A stretch of 46,810 nt of DNA from Spirochaetia bacterium. Lineage in GTDB: Bacteria > Spirochaetota > Spirochaetia > DSM-16054 > Sediminispirochaetaceae. How positions within the stretch are numbered: the stretch's first letter is position 1; the number at the start of each line of letters is the position of its first letter. The notes beneath the pieces were generated by a model. That model worked only from the letters and a program-made list of their open reading frames with translations, was not told the DNA's origin and did not search any database. The translations under genes and the position numbers were made by a program. Location of the stretch: NCBI GenBank assembly GCA_021736475.1, contig JAIPFV010000011.1, positions 1 to 46,810 on the forward strand, written 5' to 3'. This document shows, piece after piece, positions 33,052 through 41,690 of the stretch.

Positions 33052-33645
33052 CTAACCTATCTGCAGCATTCCGGAAAAGCCCATGAAGGCCAAGGCCATC
33101 ATTCCGGTAATTATTAAAGTAATTCCTGCGCCCTCAAGACCGTGGGGGATCCGGGCCCGTTTCAGTTTTTGACGTATCCCGGCCATTGCCATTATTGCCA
33201 AAAACCAGCCTATCCCACTGCCGAGCCCAAAAGTAATCGATTCCACAAAGGTGTAATCCCGGATTACCATGAACAGACTTACACCGAGGATAGCACAGTT
33301 GACAGTGATCAACGGCAGAAAAATTCCCAAAGCCGCATAGAGTACCTCAGAAACGCGTTCGATTATCATTTCTACCAGCTGAACGAAAGCTGCGATTACA
33401 ATGATAAACACAATAAAGCGCAGATACTCTATTCCTAGGGGTTCAAGAATTTTATAGTACACTACCCAATTCAGCATACTGGTACTGGTCATTACAAAAA
33501 TAACCGCAATTCCCAGGCCGAGGGATGTTTTCAACTCCCGGGACACCGATAAGAAGGAACACATACCTAAATAGTTTGACAGAAGTATATTGTTGGTAAA
33601 GATAGCCGCAAAGAAAATTGCTATCGGATATGCACTTTCACTCAT
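33052..33645 (-). CDS. nqrE: Na+-NQR subunit E / RnfA-like membrane protein
   Basis: 197 residues, six hydrophobic helices. NNILLSNYLGMCSFLSVS and LGIFLPLITVNCAILGVSLF carry the conserved cysteines that hold the intramembrane iron cluster with NqrD. The sequence is NqrE-type rather than RnfA-type around RDYTFVESITFGLGSGIGW. Its ATG overlaps the nqrD stop by 4 bp. Confidence 0.94.
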   Translation of the reverse strand: MSESAYPIAIFFAAIFTNNILLSNYLGMCSFLSVSRELKTSLGLGIAVIFVMTSTSMLNWVVYYKILEPLGIEYLRFIVFIIVIAAFVQLVEMIIERVSEVLYAALGIFLPLITVNCAILGVSLFMVIRDYTFVESITFGLGSGIGWFLAIMAMAGIRQKLKRARIPHGLEGAGITLIITGMMALAFMGFSGMLQIG

Positions 33646-34259
33646 TTAGCTGCCTCCTCTTCTTTTATAATTACACCCTTCACAACCCACACAAAAATGG
33701 CAAGCATGAAAAATGCTCCCGGAGGCATCACCATAATCGCCCAATTAGTCCACCAGTCACCGAGGATGGTTATTCCCCACAATTCACCGGTACCCATCAG
33801 TTCCCGGAAAAAGGCAATAACTATCAGTACATACGTATAACCGATTCCCGATGAGAGCCCGTCTATTAATGACAGTCCGGGACTGTTGTTCATGGCGAAA
33901 GCTTCGGCGCGGCCCATAATGATACAGTTGGTAATAATCAGGCCGACATAGGGGCCCAGCTGTTGCCATACATCCGGCATATAAGCCCGCAGCGTGATGT
34001 CCACAATAATCACAAAGCTGGCGATGATTAAGGTTTCAGCCATCATCCTTACCCGCCCTGGAATCAGTTTTCTAAGGGCGGATATTGTTACCCCCGACAG
34101 GGTGGTGGTAAAAATAACACCCAAACTCATAATAACCGTGTTTTCAAGTTTATTAGTTACTGCCAGGGTAGAGCATATACCTAACACCTGGGCAAACACC
34201 GGGTTGTTCTTTCCAATCGGGTCGGTAAAGGTTTTTTTTATTTTTCCGCGTGCCGCCAT
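33642..34259 (-). CDS. nqrD: Na+-NQR subunit D / RnfE-like membrane protein
   Basis: 205 residues, multi-helix membrane protein. NNPVFAQVLGICSTLAVTNKLE and GLIITNCIIMGRAEAFAM contain the cysteines paired with those of NqrE. Starts 1 bp after nqrC and overlaps nqrE by 4 bp, so the subunits are translationally coupled. Confidence 0.94.
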   Translation of the reverse strand: MAARGKIKKTFTDPIGKNNPVFAQVLGICSTLAVTNKLENTVIMSLGVIFTTTLSGVTISALRKLIPGRVRMMAETLIIASFVIIVDITLRAYMPDVWQQLGPYVGLIITNCIIMGRAEAFAMNNSPGLSLIDGLSSGIGYTYVLIVIAFFRELMGTGELWGITILGDWWTNWAIMVMPPGAFFMLAIFVWVVKGVIIKEEEAAK

Positions 34260-34260
34260 T

Positions 34261-34881
34261 TTACTCTCCCCCCTGTTGTACTGTTTCCTGGGCTTTTTCG
34301 GCCGCTTTATTGGCTATTTTCAAAACCGCTTCCGATGTTCGTGAAGCACCGGTCAAAGCATCAAGCTCATTCGGTGCATCCGATGCTCCCTCTGCTACCA
34401 ATTGGAAGGGACCGTTCTTTCCTCGGAACTGTTCTTTGTACCACTGTTCGGTGATACGGGCACCCAGTCCGGGGGTTTCATTTTGCTCCACAAACTCTAC
34501 TCCCGTGAAGGTTTCAAGGTCCGGCCGGAAACCGAAAATAGAAACAATTTCGCCCCACAATCCGGCTCCGCGCACATACACCGCGTATCCGCTTTCACCG
34601 GAGGGCAGCTCAATTCGGAAATAATCCGGCTGCCCATCCTCTCCACCGACTTCTTGTACCCGCTTTTCATAGATTTCTTGGATTTTCTGTGGATTGTCCC
34701 GGGGAAATTCTATGCCGGCGGCGTACAACACCGCCCTCTTCTGAAAAATCGATTCATTCAGCCGTACTCGCTCTTCTGTTGTAAGGAAAATCCCGGATAC
34801 CACACTTATAAACACCGCTGTCAGTGCTACCATAAACAGGACCGGGTACACCCTGGTTGAAAACATACTTTCCTGCTTCAT
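34261..34881 (-). CDS. nqrC: Na+-NQR subunit C / RnfG-like FMN-binding protein
   Basis: 206 residues, shorter than typical NqrC (about 260) and close to RnfG. One N-terminal membrane helix, then the periplasmic FMN-binding domain. The covalent flavinylation motif reads DALTGASRTS, with Ser180 at the position that is usually Thr in SGAT. ApbE-type transferases can use Ser or Thr, so it is probably still flavinylated. 4-bp ATGA overlap with nqrB. Confidence 0.92.
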   Translation of the reverse strand: MKQESMFSTRVYPVLFMVALTAVFISVVSGIFLTTEERVRLNESIFQKRAVLYAAGIEFPRDNPQKIQEIYEKRVQEVGGEDGQPDYFRIELPSGESGYAVYVRGAGLWGEIVSIFGFRPDLETFTGVEFVEQNETPGLGARITEQWYKEQFRGKNGPFQLVAEGASDAPNELDALTGASRTSEAVLKIANKAAEKAQETVQQGGE

Positions 34882-35846
34882 GCCGTGGCCGCCTTCTTCT
34901 CTTTTCTTTTTTTCTTTTGTTCTTTAATTAAATGATCAATTAAAGGGGCAAACATATTTGCAAACAACAGGGCAAAGGTTACTCCTTCCGGCCAACCGGA
35001 ATAAACCCTGATCAGTACCGTCATTACTCCAAAGATAGAACCGTATATCCAACGCCCCAAGTTTGTTGTCTGTGATGCGGAGACAGGGTCGGTAACCATA
35101 AAAACCGCGGCAAACAGGAAGCTGCCGCTGAACAGGGCATACACAGGGTTGATTGCTCCCTGAATACCACTGTAGAAGAGTGCTCCGTACAGCACCAGAA
35201 ACGAAACGACCGAAGCAGCGATAAAATGCCAATTGGCACTCTTCTTCCATACAATGTAGACACCACCTAAAATTATCAGCAAAGCACTGGTTTCACCAAA
35301 GGAACCTACTAAATTGCCGAGAAACAGATCCCGCAAGGCAAACTCAGTTCCCTGTGCCTGCTGAACTAGGGGGGTCACACTCGATACTGTATCAATAGAG
35401 GGAGTCCACGCAGCAAAACCTCGTAAAGCTGTACCCGCAACCGGGTCAACGAAGCGTCCTGTCAAAGGAACACCAAAACTGATGTAAATAAAAGCTCGTC
35501 CGGAAATCGCAGGATTAAACACGTTCTTTCCGAACCCACCAAAGACCATCTTGCCAAATACCACTCCAAACACAATTCCAACCACTGCTATCCAGAGGGG
35601 AATAGTCGGTGGAAGCGAAAGAGCGAACAGAAAATTAGTTACCAGCACCGAAGAAGTAACTTTCATTGAGTACGTCCGCGCCATCAGGTATTCAGTAAGA
35701 ATACCAACCGCATTTACCACTGCAAGTACAAGCAGAAACCGCCACCCAAAATAATAGATAGCAGCTACTACCAAAGGTATCAGAGCATACAGTACTTTAA
35801 GCATGGGCGGTTGCATCTGCATAAACGAATTCTTTTTAGCATTCAT
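34878..35846 (-). CDS. nqrB: Na+-NQR subunit B / RnfD-like membrane protein
   Basis: 322 residues from the ATG at 35846, shorter than NqrB (about 410) and similar to RnfD. Many membrane helices; NPAISGRAFIYISFG and the flavinylation motif DTVSSVTPL (Thr158) are present. The polar N-terminus that contacts NqrA in Na+-NQR is short. First gene of the operon; the ATG lies 8 nt after the -10 box without a ribosome site. ATG at 35822 (MQMQPP) is an alternative. Confidence 0.92.
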   Translation of the reverse strand: MNAKKNSFMQMQPPMLKVLYALIPLVVAAIYYFGWRFLLVLAVVNAVGILTEYLMARTYSMKVTSSVLVTNFLFALSLPPTIPLWIAVVGIVFGVVFGKMVFGGFGKNVFNPAISGRAFIYISFGVPLTGRFVDPVAGTALRGFAAWTPSIDTVSSVTPLVQQAQGTEFALRDLFLGNLVGSFGETSALLIILGGVYIVWKKSANWHFIAASVVSFLVLYGALFYSGIQGAINPVYALFSGSFLFAAVFMVTDPVSASQTTNLGRWIYGSIFGVMTVLIRVYSGWPEGVTFALLFANMFAPLIDHLIKEQKKKRKEKKAATA

Positions 35847-35854
35847 ACACGTAA

Positions 35855-35882
35855 TTATTAAGACTTTGAAACTAGTTGTCAA
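35855..35882 (-). promoter_or_regulatory. Promoter of nqr operon, -10 only 8 nt before ATG
   Basis: Minus strand consensus TTGACA (35877-35882), 16-bp spacer, TAATAA (35855-35860), then 8 nt to the ATG at 35846. No Shine-Dalgarno sequence. Confidence 0.6.
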
Positions 35883-35970
35883 ACCGGCACTTCCGAAATT
35901 GAATTACTTTTTGATAGTTTTTTTAATCCAGGCAGCACATTTTACAAATTCTTTCTCTCTACCCCTTTTG

Positions 35971-35998
35971 GTGGTACTTTCATATTCCTTTTTACCAC
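35971..35998. promoter_or_regulatory. Inverted repeat upstream of XRE regulator
   Basis: GTGGTA (35971-35976) and TACCAC (35993-35998), centres 22 bp apart (two helical turns), 48 bp before the XRE start. Possible autoregulatory operator. Confidence 0.3.
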
Positions 35999-36045
35999 TT
36001 CTGTTTAGTAGTATATCGAAGGGTTTCACAAGATAATGGTTACTT

Positions 36046-36459
36046 ATGGATGCAAAGCAGTTAGGCCGGAATATCCGAAAATTCCGTGAAGAAGCAGGCT
36101 TATCTCAGCAATCTCTTGCCGATCAGCTTAACATCTCCTTTCAGCAACTTCAAAAGTACGAATATGGACAAAGCCGCATTACCGTGGAGCGGATGATAGA
36201 TATATCCCGGATACTGAAAGTACCGATAGCCCAACTACTGCCTAAAACGCCGGAAGACTCTGTACAGGACTCCTACAGTGCCGAGAGCGAAAGCTTTGCA
36301 CCCTTTGAACGGGTACTTGTAAGCCCTGAGGAGACAGCCCTATTAAAAGTTTTCCGGAGAATTCACAGCCCGCGAGTGCGCAGCATTCTTCTGCAACAGG
36401 CAAAAGCCTGGGTTGAAGCCGAAAGGGATATGTTGAACAGAACTGAAAACTCTGAATAA
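36046..36459 (+). CDS. XRE-family transcriptional regulator
   Basis: 137 residues. Cro/C1-type HTH at residues 5-60 (LGRNIRKFREEAGLSQQSLADQLNISFQQLQKYEYGQSRI), followed by an acidic linker and a C-terminal helical tail (TALLKVFRRIHSPRVRSILLQQAKAWVEAE). Likely a local repressor; divergent from nqr and 264 bp upstream of oppA. The ATG has no ribosome site and a GATAAT hexamer lies 8 nt upstream, as in other leaderless candidates, but no good -35 is visible. Confidence 0.92.
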   Translation: MDAKQLGRNIRKFREEAGLSQQSLADQLNISFQQLQKYEYGQSRITVERMIDISRILKVPIAQLLPKTPEDSVQDSYSAESESFAPFERVLVSPEETALLKVFRRIHSPRVRSILLQQAKAWVEAERDMLNRTENSE

Positions 36460-36528
36460 TTATAAACCACATCTTTTTTCCACTCTTCCCACAAAATTTA
36501 TAGAATTGTCTACTTTGAAAGCCTCTTA

Positions 36529-36540
36529 GGACATATGTCC
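36529..36540. promoter_or_regulatory. 12-bp perfect palindrome upstream of oppA
   Basis: GGACATATGTCC. It lies about 120 bp upstream of the oppA -35 box; possible operator. Confidence 0.3.
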
Positions 36541-36561
36541 ACTCAAACATCATAAACTGAT

Positions 36562-36606
36562 TGCATATTTATCAAAGTAATTCCTTTCTATTTAAATAAA
36601 TATGCA
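36562..36606. repeat. 11-bp inverted repeat upstream of oppA
   Basis: TGCATATTTAT (36562-36572) and ATAAATATGCA (36596-36606) match perfectly with a 23-bp spacer. Upstream of the predicted oppA promoter, so more likely a protein site than an RNA leader. Confidence 0.45.
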
Positions 36607-36660
36607 TATCTATTCTTCATAACTAGAACCCATTTAATTGACTGTTGAACTATTTTGTTC

Positions 36661-36689
36661 TTGAAAAAACGCTACTTATGATTTACTCT
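36661..36689 (+). promoter_or_regulatory. Promoter of opp operon
   Basis: TTGAAA (36661-36666), 17-bp spacer, TACTCT (36684-36689), leader of about 28 nt with AAGGAG before oppA. Confidence 0.55.
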
Positions 36690-36723
36690 ATTTTATTAAA
36701 CTTACAAAAAGGAGTAAGAAGAG

Positions 36724-38319
36724 ATGAGAAAACTACTTGTTTTCCTGCTCATGGTCTCTCTTGCCGTAACTGCTTTCGCAGGCGGACAACAGGACGAAGG
36801 CCAAACAGCTGAAGCGGCTCAAGAAGAGCCTGCGGAATTTATCATTGTAAATGGAGCGGAGCCCGAAACTCTAGATCCGCACCTGATCTCGGGAGTTCCC
36901 GAGCATCGTATTTACATGTCGATTTTCGAAGGTCTCACAAGCTACGATCCGGAAACAGCCGAACCGGTTCCCGGATTGGCAAAAAGCTGGGATGTAAGCG
37001 AAGATGGAACGGTTTACACCTTCCACCTGCGTGAGACTACCTGGAGCGACGGAGTGCCAATTACCGCGCAGACTGTTGTGGATTCATGGCTGCGTATGCT
37101 GGCCCCCGAAACCGCCGCACCCTATGCATGGTTTCCAAATATGTTTATTGAGGGCGCTGCAGAGTACAACGCCGGCGATGCCGGTGCTGATGCAGTAGGT
37201 ATCGAAGCGGTTGACGACTACACCTTCCGCCTGGAACTGGTCGGACCTCTGCCCTACGTACTGGGCGCACTGCCCCACTACTCCTTCGCCGTCGTTCCCA
37301 TGCACAAAATTGAAGAACACGGTAGTGCCTGGACTTCTCCTGAAAACTTTGTCGGCAACGGCCCCTTCACTCTTGAAGAGTGGAAACCCCAACAGGAGAT
37401 TGCTGTTGTGCCTAACGACACCTATTGGGACTCCGAGGTTGTCAGCCTCGACCGGGTAGTCTATCTGCCGATCGACGACAACAATACCGGTTATAACATG
37501 TACCTCAACGGCGAAGCCGACTGGATGACCACCGTTCCCCTGGATCAGATGGATTCCGCTAAACTACGCGACGACTATCATAACGCACCCTACCTGGGAA
37601 CTTACTACTATGTCGTTCAGACCGAAAAAGATCCCTTTGACGATACAAGAGTTCGCAAAGCATTGGCAATGTCCTTTGACCGTGAAACTTTAGTCGAAAA
37701 AATCACCAAGGGCGGTCAGGTACCGGCAACTTCCATGGTTCCCGATATGGCCGGTTATCCGGGTGTCGAAGGAAACGGAAAGAATATAGAAAGGGCTAAA
37801 GAACTTCTGGCCGAGGCCGGTTATCCCGAGGGTGAAGGTTTTCCGCAATTCGAGATCCTTTACAATACCAACGAAGCCCATAAAAAGGTTGCCGAGTACA
37901 TGCAGGAACAGTGGGCCGAAAACCTCGGGTTAGAATCAGAACTGGTAAACCAGGAATGGTCGACCTACCTGTCCAACCGAAGACAGGGCAACTTTCAGAT
38001 TGCACGTGCAGGCTGGATAGGAGACTATCAGGACCCGAACACCTTCCTCGATATGTTTATCAGCGGAGCCGCCATGAACGGTGGAAATTTTTCAAACGAA
38101 CGTTATGATGAACTTATACATCAAGCTGCCAGAATGCCCGCCGGCGAAAAGCGCTTTGAAGTACTGCAAGAAGCCGAAAGCATTTTCATCGAGCAGGAGC
38201 AAGGTGTTATACCGATTTATCACTATACCACCAACAATATGATCGACCTCGATGAATGGGGTGGATGGTACGTGAACACCATGGATTATCATCCCACTAA
38301 GAATATTTATAAAAAATAA
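36724..38319 (+). CDS. oppA: Peptide ABC transporter substrate-binding protein
   Basis: 531 residues, SBP family 5. Signal peptide MRKLLVFLLMVSLAVTAFA followed by GGQQDEG; no lipobox Cys, so it is probably free in the periplasm, a feature common in spirochaetes. Conserved OppA regions: NGAEPETLDPHLISG, GLTSYDPETAEPVPGLAKSW, YTFHLRETTWSDGVPITA, VRKALAMSFDRETLVEKI, NPNTFLDMF-like DPNTFLDMF. It delivers oligopeptides to OppBCDF. Followed by a strong terminator that would lower downstream gene expression. Confidence 0.95.
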   Translation: MRKLLVFLLMVSLAVTAFAGGQQDEGQTAEAAQEEPAEFIIVNGAEPETLDPHLISGVPEHRIYMSIFEGLTSYDPETAEPVPGLAKSWDVSEDGTVYTFHLRETTWSDGVPITAQTVVDSWLRMLAPETAAPYAWFPNMFIEGAAEYNAGDAGADAVGIEAVDDYTFRLELVGPLPYVLGALPHYSFAVVPMHKIEEHGSAWTSPENFVGNGPFTLEEWKPQQEIAVVPNDTYWDSEVVSLDRVVYLPIDDNNTGYNMYLNGEADWMTTVPLDQMDSAKLRDDYHNAPYLGTYYYVVQTEKDPFDDTRVRKALAMSFDRETLVEKITKGGQVPATSMVPDMAGYPGVEGNGKNIERAKELLAEAGYPEGEGFPQFEILYNTNEAHKKVAEYMQEQWAENLGLESELVNQEWSTYLSNRRQGNFQIARAGWIGDYQDPNTFLDMFISGAAMNGGNFSNERYDELIHQAARMPAGEKRFEVLQEAESIFIEQEQGVIPIYHYTTNNMIDLDEWGGWYVNTMDYHPTKNIYKK

Positions 38320-38335
38320 AAAAAAACATCCTTAC

Positions 38336-38366
38336 AAGCCGGCAGTTCGCTGCCGGCTTTTCCCTT
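38336..38366 (+). terminator. Terminator/attenuator between oppA and oppB
   Basis: AAGCCGGCAG (38336-38345), TTCG loop, CTGCCGGCTT (38350-38359), then T-rich TTCCCTTTT. A 10-bp stem with a UUCG tetraloop. Partial termination here would give more binding protein than transporter. Confidence 0.9.
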
Positions 38367-38436
38367 TTCATGAGAATTTTTTTAGGCGACGGTACCATAC
38401 GCTTTTACCTGCGCCATGTGGAGTTTGGAGAAAACC

Positions 38437-39366
38437 ATGACGAAATACATTATAAGACGCCTGATAGGACTAATTCCCACACTCTTCATTGTGGTAACTA
38501 TCAGTTTTTTTCTTATTCGCATTGCCCCAGGAGGGCCTTTTGACGCCGAACGGCGCCCCCCGGAACAGGTTATGCAGAACATCGAAGCAAAATTTAACCT
38601 GAATGCGCCGCTGCACATGCAGTATCTCCGCTATATGGGAGATATAGTACGTGGAGATTTAGGGCCATCTTTCCGTTATCAAGACCACGATGTAAATTTT
38701 TATATAGCCAATAGCCTGCCCAACTCACTGCTGCTCGGATTTATTGCTCTGGGTTTGGCTCTCCTAGTAGGAGTGAATGCCGGAGTTTTGTCCGCCCTCA
38801 ATCAAAACAGCTGGATTGATTATGTAGCCATGGCAATTGCCATAATCGGTATAACGGTGCCCTTATTTGTCATTGGACCGGTATTGATGTACTTTTTTGC
38901 ATTACGATGGGATCTTCTACCGACTTCCGGGTGGATCACCGGCAGATACGGCTGGATCACCATCCTGATGCCCGCCATTACCTTATCTATGCAGCCCTTT
39001 GCGACTATAGCACGACTCTCCCGCGCCAGTATGCTCGAAATGCTGCGCAGCGACTTCATACGAACAGCCCAGTCGAAGGGCCTCAGAGATTCGGTTATTA
39101 TAAGACGGCACGTACTCAAGGGTTCACTGCTGCCGGTTGTAAGTTATGTTGGGCCGGCATTTGCCAGTATCGTAACCGGTTCAGTAGTTGTAGAGCAGAT
39201 CTTTCGAGTACCCGGCTTGGGAAGGTTTTTCGTACAATCCGCCCTGAACCGAGATTACACCTTGATTATGGGAACGGTAATTGTGTATTCGGTTATTTTA
39301 GTATTGATGAACTTTATAGTCGATATTATCTACTCGTTCCTAGATCCGCGGATTACATATAAATAG
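38437..39366 (+). CDS. oppB: Peptide ABC transporter permease OppB
   Basis: 309 residues from the ATG at 38437 (GGAG 7 bp upstream). Six hydrophobic helices; KYIIRRLIGLIPTLFIVVTISFFLIRIAPGGP is the OppB/DppB N-terminus, and the EAA loop is DFIRTAQSKGLRDSVIIRRHVLKGSLLPV. It forms the channel with OppC. Confidence 0.95.
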   Translation: MTKYIIRRLIGLIPTLFIVVTISFFLIRIAPGGPFDAERRPPEQVMQNIEAKFNLNAPLHMQYLRYMGDIVRGDLGPSFRYQDHDVNFYIANSLPNSLLLGFIALGLALLVGVNAGVLSALNQNSWIDYVAMAIAIIGITVPLFVIGPVLMYFFALRWDLLPTSGWITGRYGWITILMPAITLSMQPFATIARLSRASMLEMLRSDFIRTAQSKGLRDSVIIRRHVLKGSLLPVVSYVGPAFASIVTGSVVVEQIFRVPGLGRFFVQSALNRDYTLIMGTVIVYSVILVLMNFIVDIIYSFLDPRITYK

Positions 39367-39377
39367 GGAGTTGAACC

Positions 39378-40670
39378 GTGAGCACCAATGAAAACAAGAA
39401 AGAGAGCCGCCTACAAACGGGGCTGCAGGCCACTAATGAGTTCAATCAACCGTTAAAGGGAAACAGTCTATATAAAGACGCATGGCGTCGGCTTAAGAGA
39501 AACAAGATGGCCATTGCCGGATTGATTGTGGTCGCTCTTTACAGCCTGATTGCACTTTTAGCCCCGGTTCTTCCGATCTACTCTTACAAAGAGCAGCAAA
39601 TGAGCCATATCCATCTACCGCCTGCATTTTCCGAAACTGCCGGTGAACAGATGCTGGAACGAAAGATTGTTGAACTTACCACGCTGGCAGCCAAGGACGG
39701 ACGCGTCGAATGGACCGAAGAGGACCAGAGGCTGATAGAACAGACAATTGAAGAAGCCCGGGAAAGATACACAAACTCCTCCTCTGCCGGAGGCGAAGAG
39801 CTGACGCGGAAGGAGAAAGATGCAATTGCCGATGCCGAACGGGCGGTGCGAAGAGCACGACGGGACATAGCGGTTGAAGAAGGCAGAGTAAGCCTCAACG
39901 AAGAAGAAAAGGCCGAACTTGAAGCGATGCGCCGGCAAATAGCGTCTGAAACAGAGGTAATCGACGGTAAAGAGGTTAAAGTGCATGAGCGCAGGTACCT
40001 CTTTGGGACCGATTATCTGGGACGCGATATGCTGGCCAGGACTATTTGGGGCGGCCAGATGTCGATTGCAATTGGACTGATAGGTGGGATAACCTCCGTG
40101 CTTCTCGGCCTGTTCTTTGGCGCAATTGCCGGCTATGTAGGCGGAAAGACCGATTACATTATTATGCGTGTAGTCGATATCATGTACAGCATGCCGTATA
40201 TGATGCTGGTAATAATTTTAATGGCCCTGTTCGGCCGCAGTATCATCCTAATGTTCCTAGCCCTGTCGCTAGTGAGCTGGCTAACGGTTGCCCGGGTGGT
40301 ACGTGGACAAATTATATCTCTGAAAAACTCAGAATATGTTGAAGCGGCCCGTTCTATGGGTGCAAGTTCAACCAGGATTATTTTCAGGCACTTGGTCCCC
40401 AATACCTTTGGAATCATCATTGTATATACGACACTGAGAATTCCGGTGTTTATTCAAATGGAAGCATTTCTCTCATTCTTGGGGCTCGGCATTTCCGCCC
40501 CTTATGCATCCTGGGGTTCGCTTATCGGAGATGCGGTAGAGGGGATGCGAGCCTACCCCTGGCGCTTGTTCTTCCCGGCGGCCGCAATGACGATCTTTCT
40601 GTTTGCCATGAACTTTCTAGGCGACGGACTGCGGGATGCATTCGATCCGCAGAGTAAAAATAAACTGTAA
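39378..40670 (+). CDS. oppC: Peptide ABC transporter permease OppC with large charged insertion
   Basis: 430 residues against about 300 for typical OppC. After the first membrane helix (45-68) an insertion from about 85 to 205 is strongly charged and helical (EEDQRLIEQTIEEARERY, KDAIADAERAVRRARRDIAVEE, LNEEEKAELEAMRRQIASE), probably a periplasmic coiled coil. The normal sequence resumes at RRYLFGTDYLGRDMLAR, and the EAA loop EYVEAARSMGASSTRIIFRHLVPN is intact. The insertion may contact OppA or the cell wall. Confidence 0.93.
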   Translation: MSTNENKKESRLQTGLQATNEFNQPLKGNSLYKDAWRRLKRNKMAIAGLIVVALYSLIALLAPVLPIYSYKEQQMSHIHLPPAFSETAGEQMLERKIVELTTLAAKDGRVEWTEEDQRLIEQTIEEARERYTNSSSAGGEELTRKEKDAIADAERAVRRARRDIAVEEGRVSLNEEEKAELEAMRRQIASETEVIDGKEVKVHERRYLFGTDYLGRDMLARTIWGGQMSIAIGLIGGITSVLLGLFFGAIAGYVGGKTDYIIMRVVDIMYSMPYMMLVIILMALFGRSIILMFLALSLVSWLTVARVVRGQIISLKNSEYVEAARSMGASSTRIIFRHLVPNTFGIIIVYTTLRIPVFIQMEAFLSFLGLGISAPYASWGSLIGDAVEGMRAYPWRLFFPAAAMTIFLFAMNFLGDGLRDAFDPQSKNKL

Positions 40671-40693
40671 GTTTCAAGAGAGGAAACGACTAG

Positions 40694-41677
40694 ATGAGTG
40701 AAGAAAAAATACTGCAAGTCGAAGACTTGAAGACATACTTTAGAACCGACGAAGGGACAGTAAAAGCGGTCGACGGGGTATCATTCTCGTTAGGACGCAA
40801 GGAATCACTGGGAATCGTCGGAGAGTCCGGTTCCGGCAAATCGGTGACCAACCAGTCATTGCTGCGCTTAATACCTTCACCTCCCGGCAAAATAGTAGGG
40901 GGAAGTGTAAAACTGGAAGGGGTGGATATCCTAAAACTGCCTAAATCGAAATTAAGGAATATCCGTGGGAACAAGATCTCTATGATATTTCAAGACCCAA
41001 TGACCAGCCTCAACCCTTTTTTGAAGATTTCCACCCAGATGATCGAAACAATTATGCTTCACCAGCACGAAGATAAGAAGACCGCACGGGAGCATTCAAT
41101 TGAAATGCTGCGGATGGTGGGCCTGCCTAAGCCGGAAAGACGCATCGATAACTATCCACACCAGTTCTCCGGGGGAATGCGTCAGCGAGTAATGATCGCA
41201 ATGGCCTTGAGCTGCAAACCCCAGGTTCTTATTGCTGACGAGCCGACTACCGCACTGGACGTAACTATCCAAGCTCAAATTTTGGAAATTATGCAGGACT
41301 TATCCGACCGTCTCGGAACCGCGCTAATAATGATCACCCACGACCTGGGAGTAGTGGCCGGACTGTGCGACCGAATTGCGGTTATGTATGCCGGGCGAAT
41401 TGTAGAAGAGGCGGACACCGAAGTGCTGTTTGAAGAGCCGCAGCACCCCTATACACAAGGGCTTATAAGCTCTGTGCCCCGATTGGACAAAAAAACCGGT
41501 AAAAAGCTGTCATCGATTCCGGGACAACCGCCAAACCTTATCGATCTGCCGGATTGCTGCCCCTTTTACCCCCGTTGTCCACACGTGATGGATATTTGCA
41601 AAAACAAGTATCCCAACGAAGTAAAAACCGAAGTCGGCTCATCCACCCGCAGAGTCAGTTGCTGGCTCTATTCATGA
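40694..41677 (+). CDS. oppD: Peptide ABC transporter ATPase OppD
   Basis: 327 residues. Walker A GESGSGKS, signature FSGGMRQRV, Walker [10 protein letters not shown]-loop ITHDLG. The C-terminal oligopeptide domain keeps the cysteine cluster CCPFYPRCP...C that may hold an iron-sulfur cluster in this family. Pairs with OppF. Confidence 0.95.
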   Translation: MSEEKILQVEDLKTYFRTDEGTVKAVDGVSFSLGRKESLGIVGESGSGKSVTNQSLLRLIPSPPGKIVGGSVKLEGVDILKLPKSKLRNIRGNKISMIFQDPMTSLNPFLKISTQMIETIMLHQHEDKKTAREHSIEMLRMVGLPKPERRIDNYPHQFSGGMRQRVMIAMALSCKPQVLIADEPTTALDVTIQAQILEIMQDLSDRLGTALIMITHDLGVVAGLCDRIAVMYAGRIVEEADTEVLFEEPQHPYTQGLISSVPRLDKKTGKKLSSIPGQPPNLIDLPDCCPFYPRCPHVMDICKNKYPNEVKTEVGSSTRRVSCWLYS

Positions 41678-41690
41678 GGAGTTTGAATAC

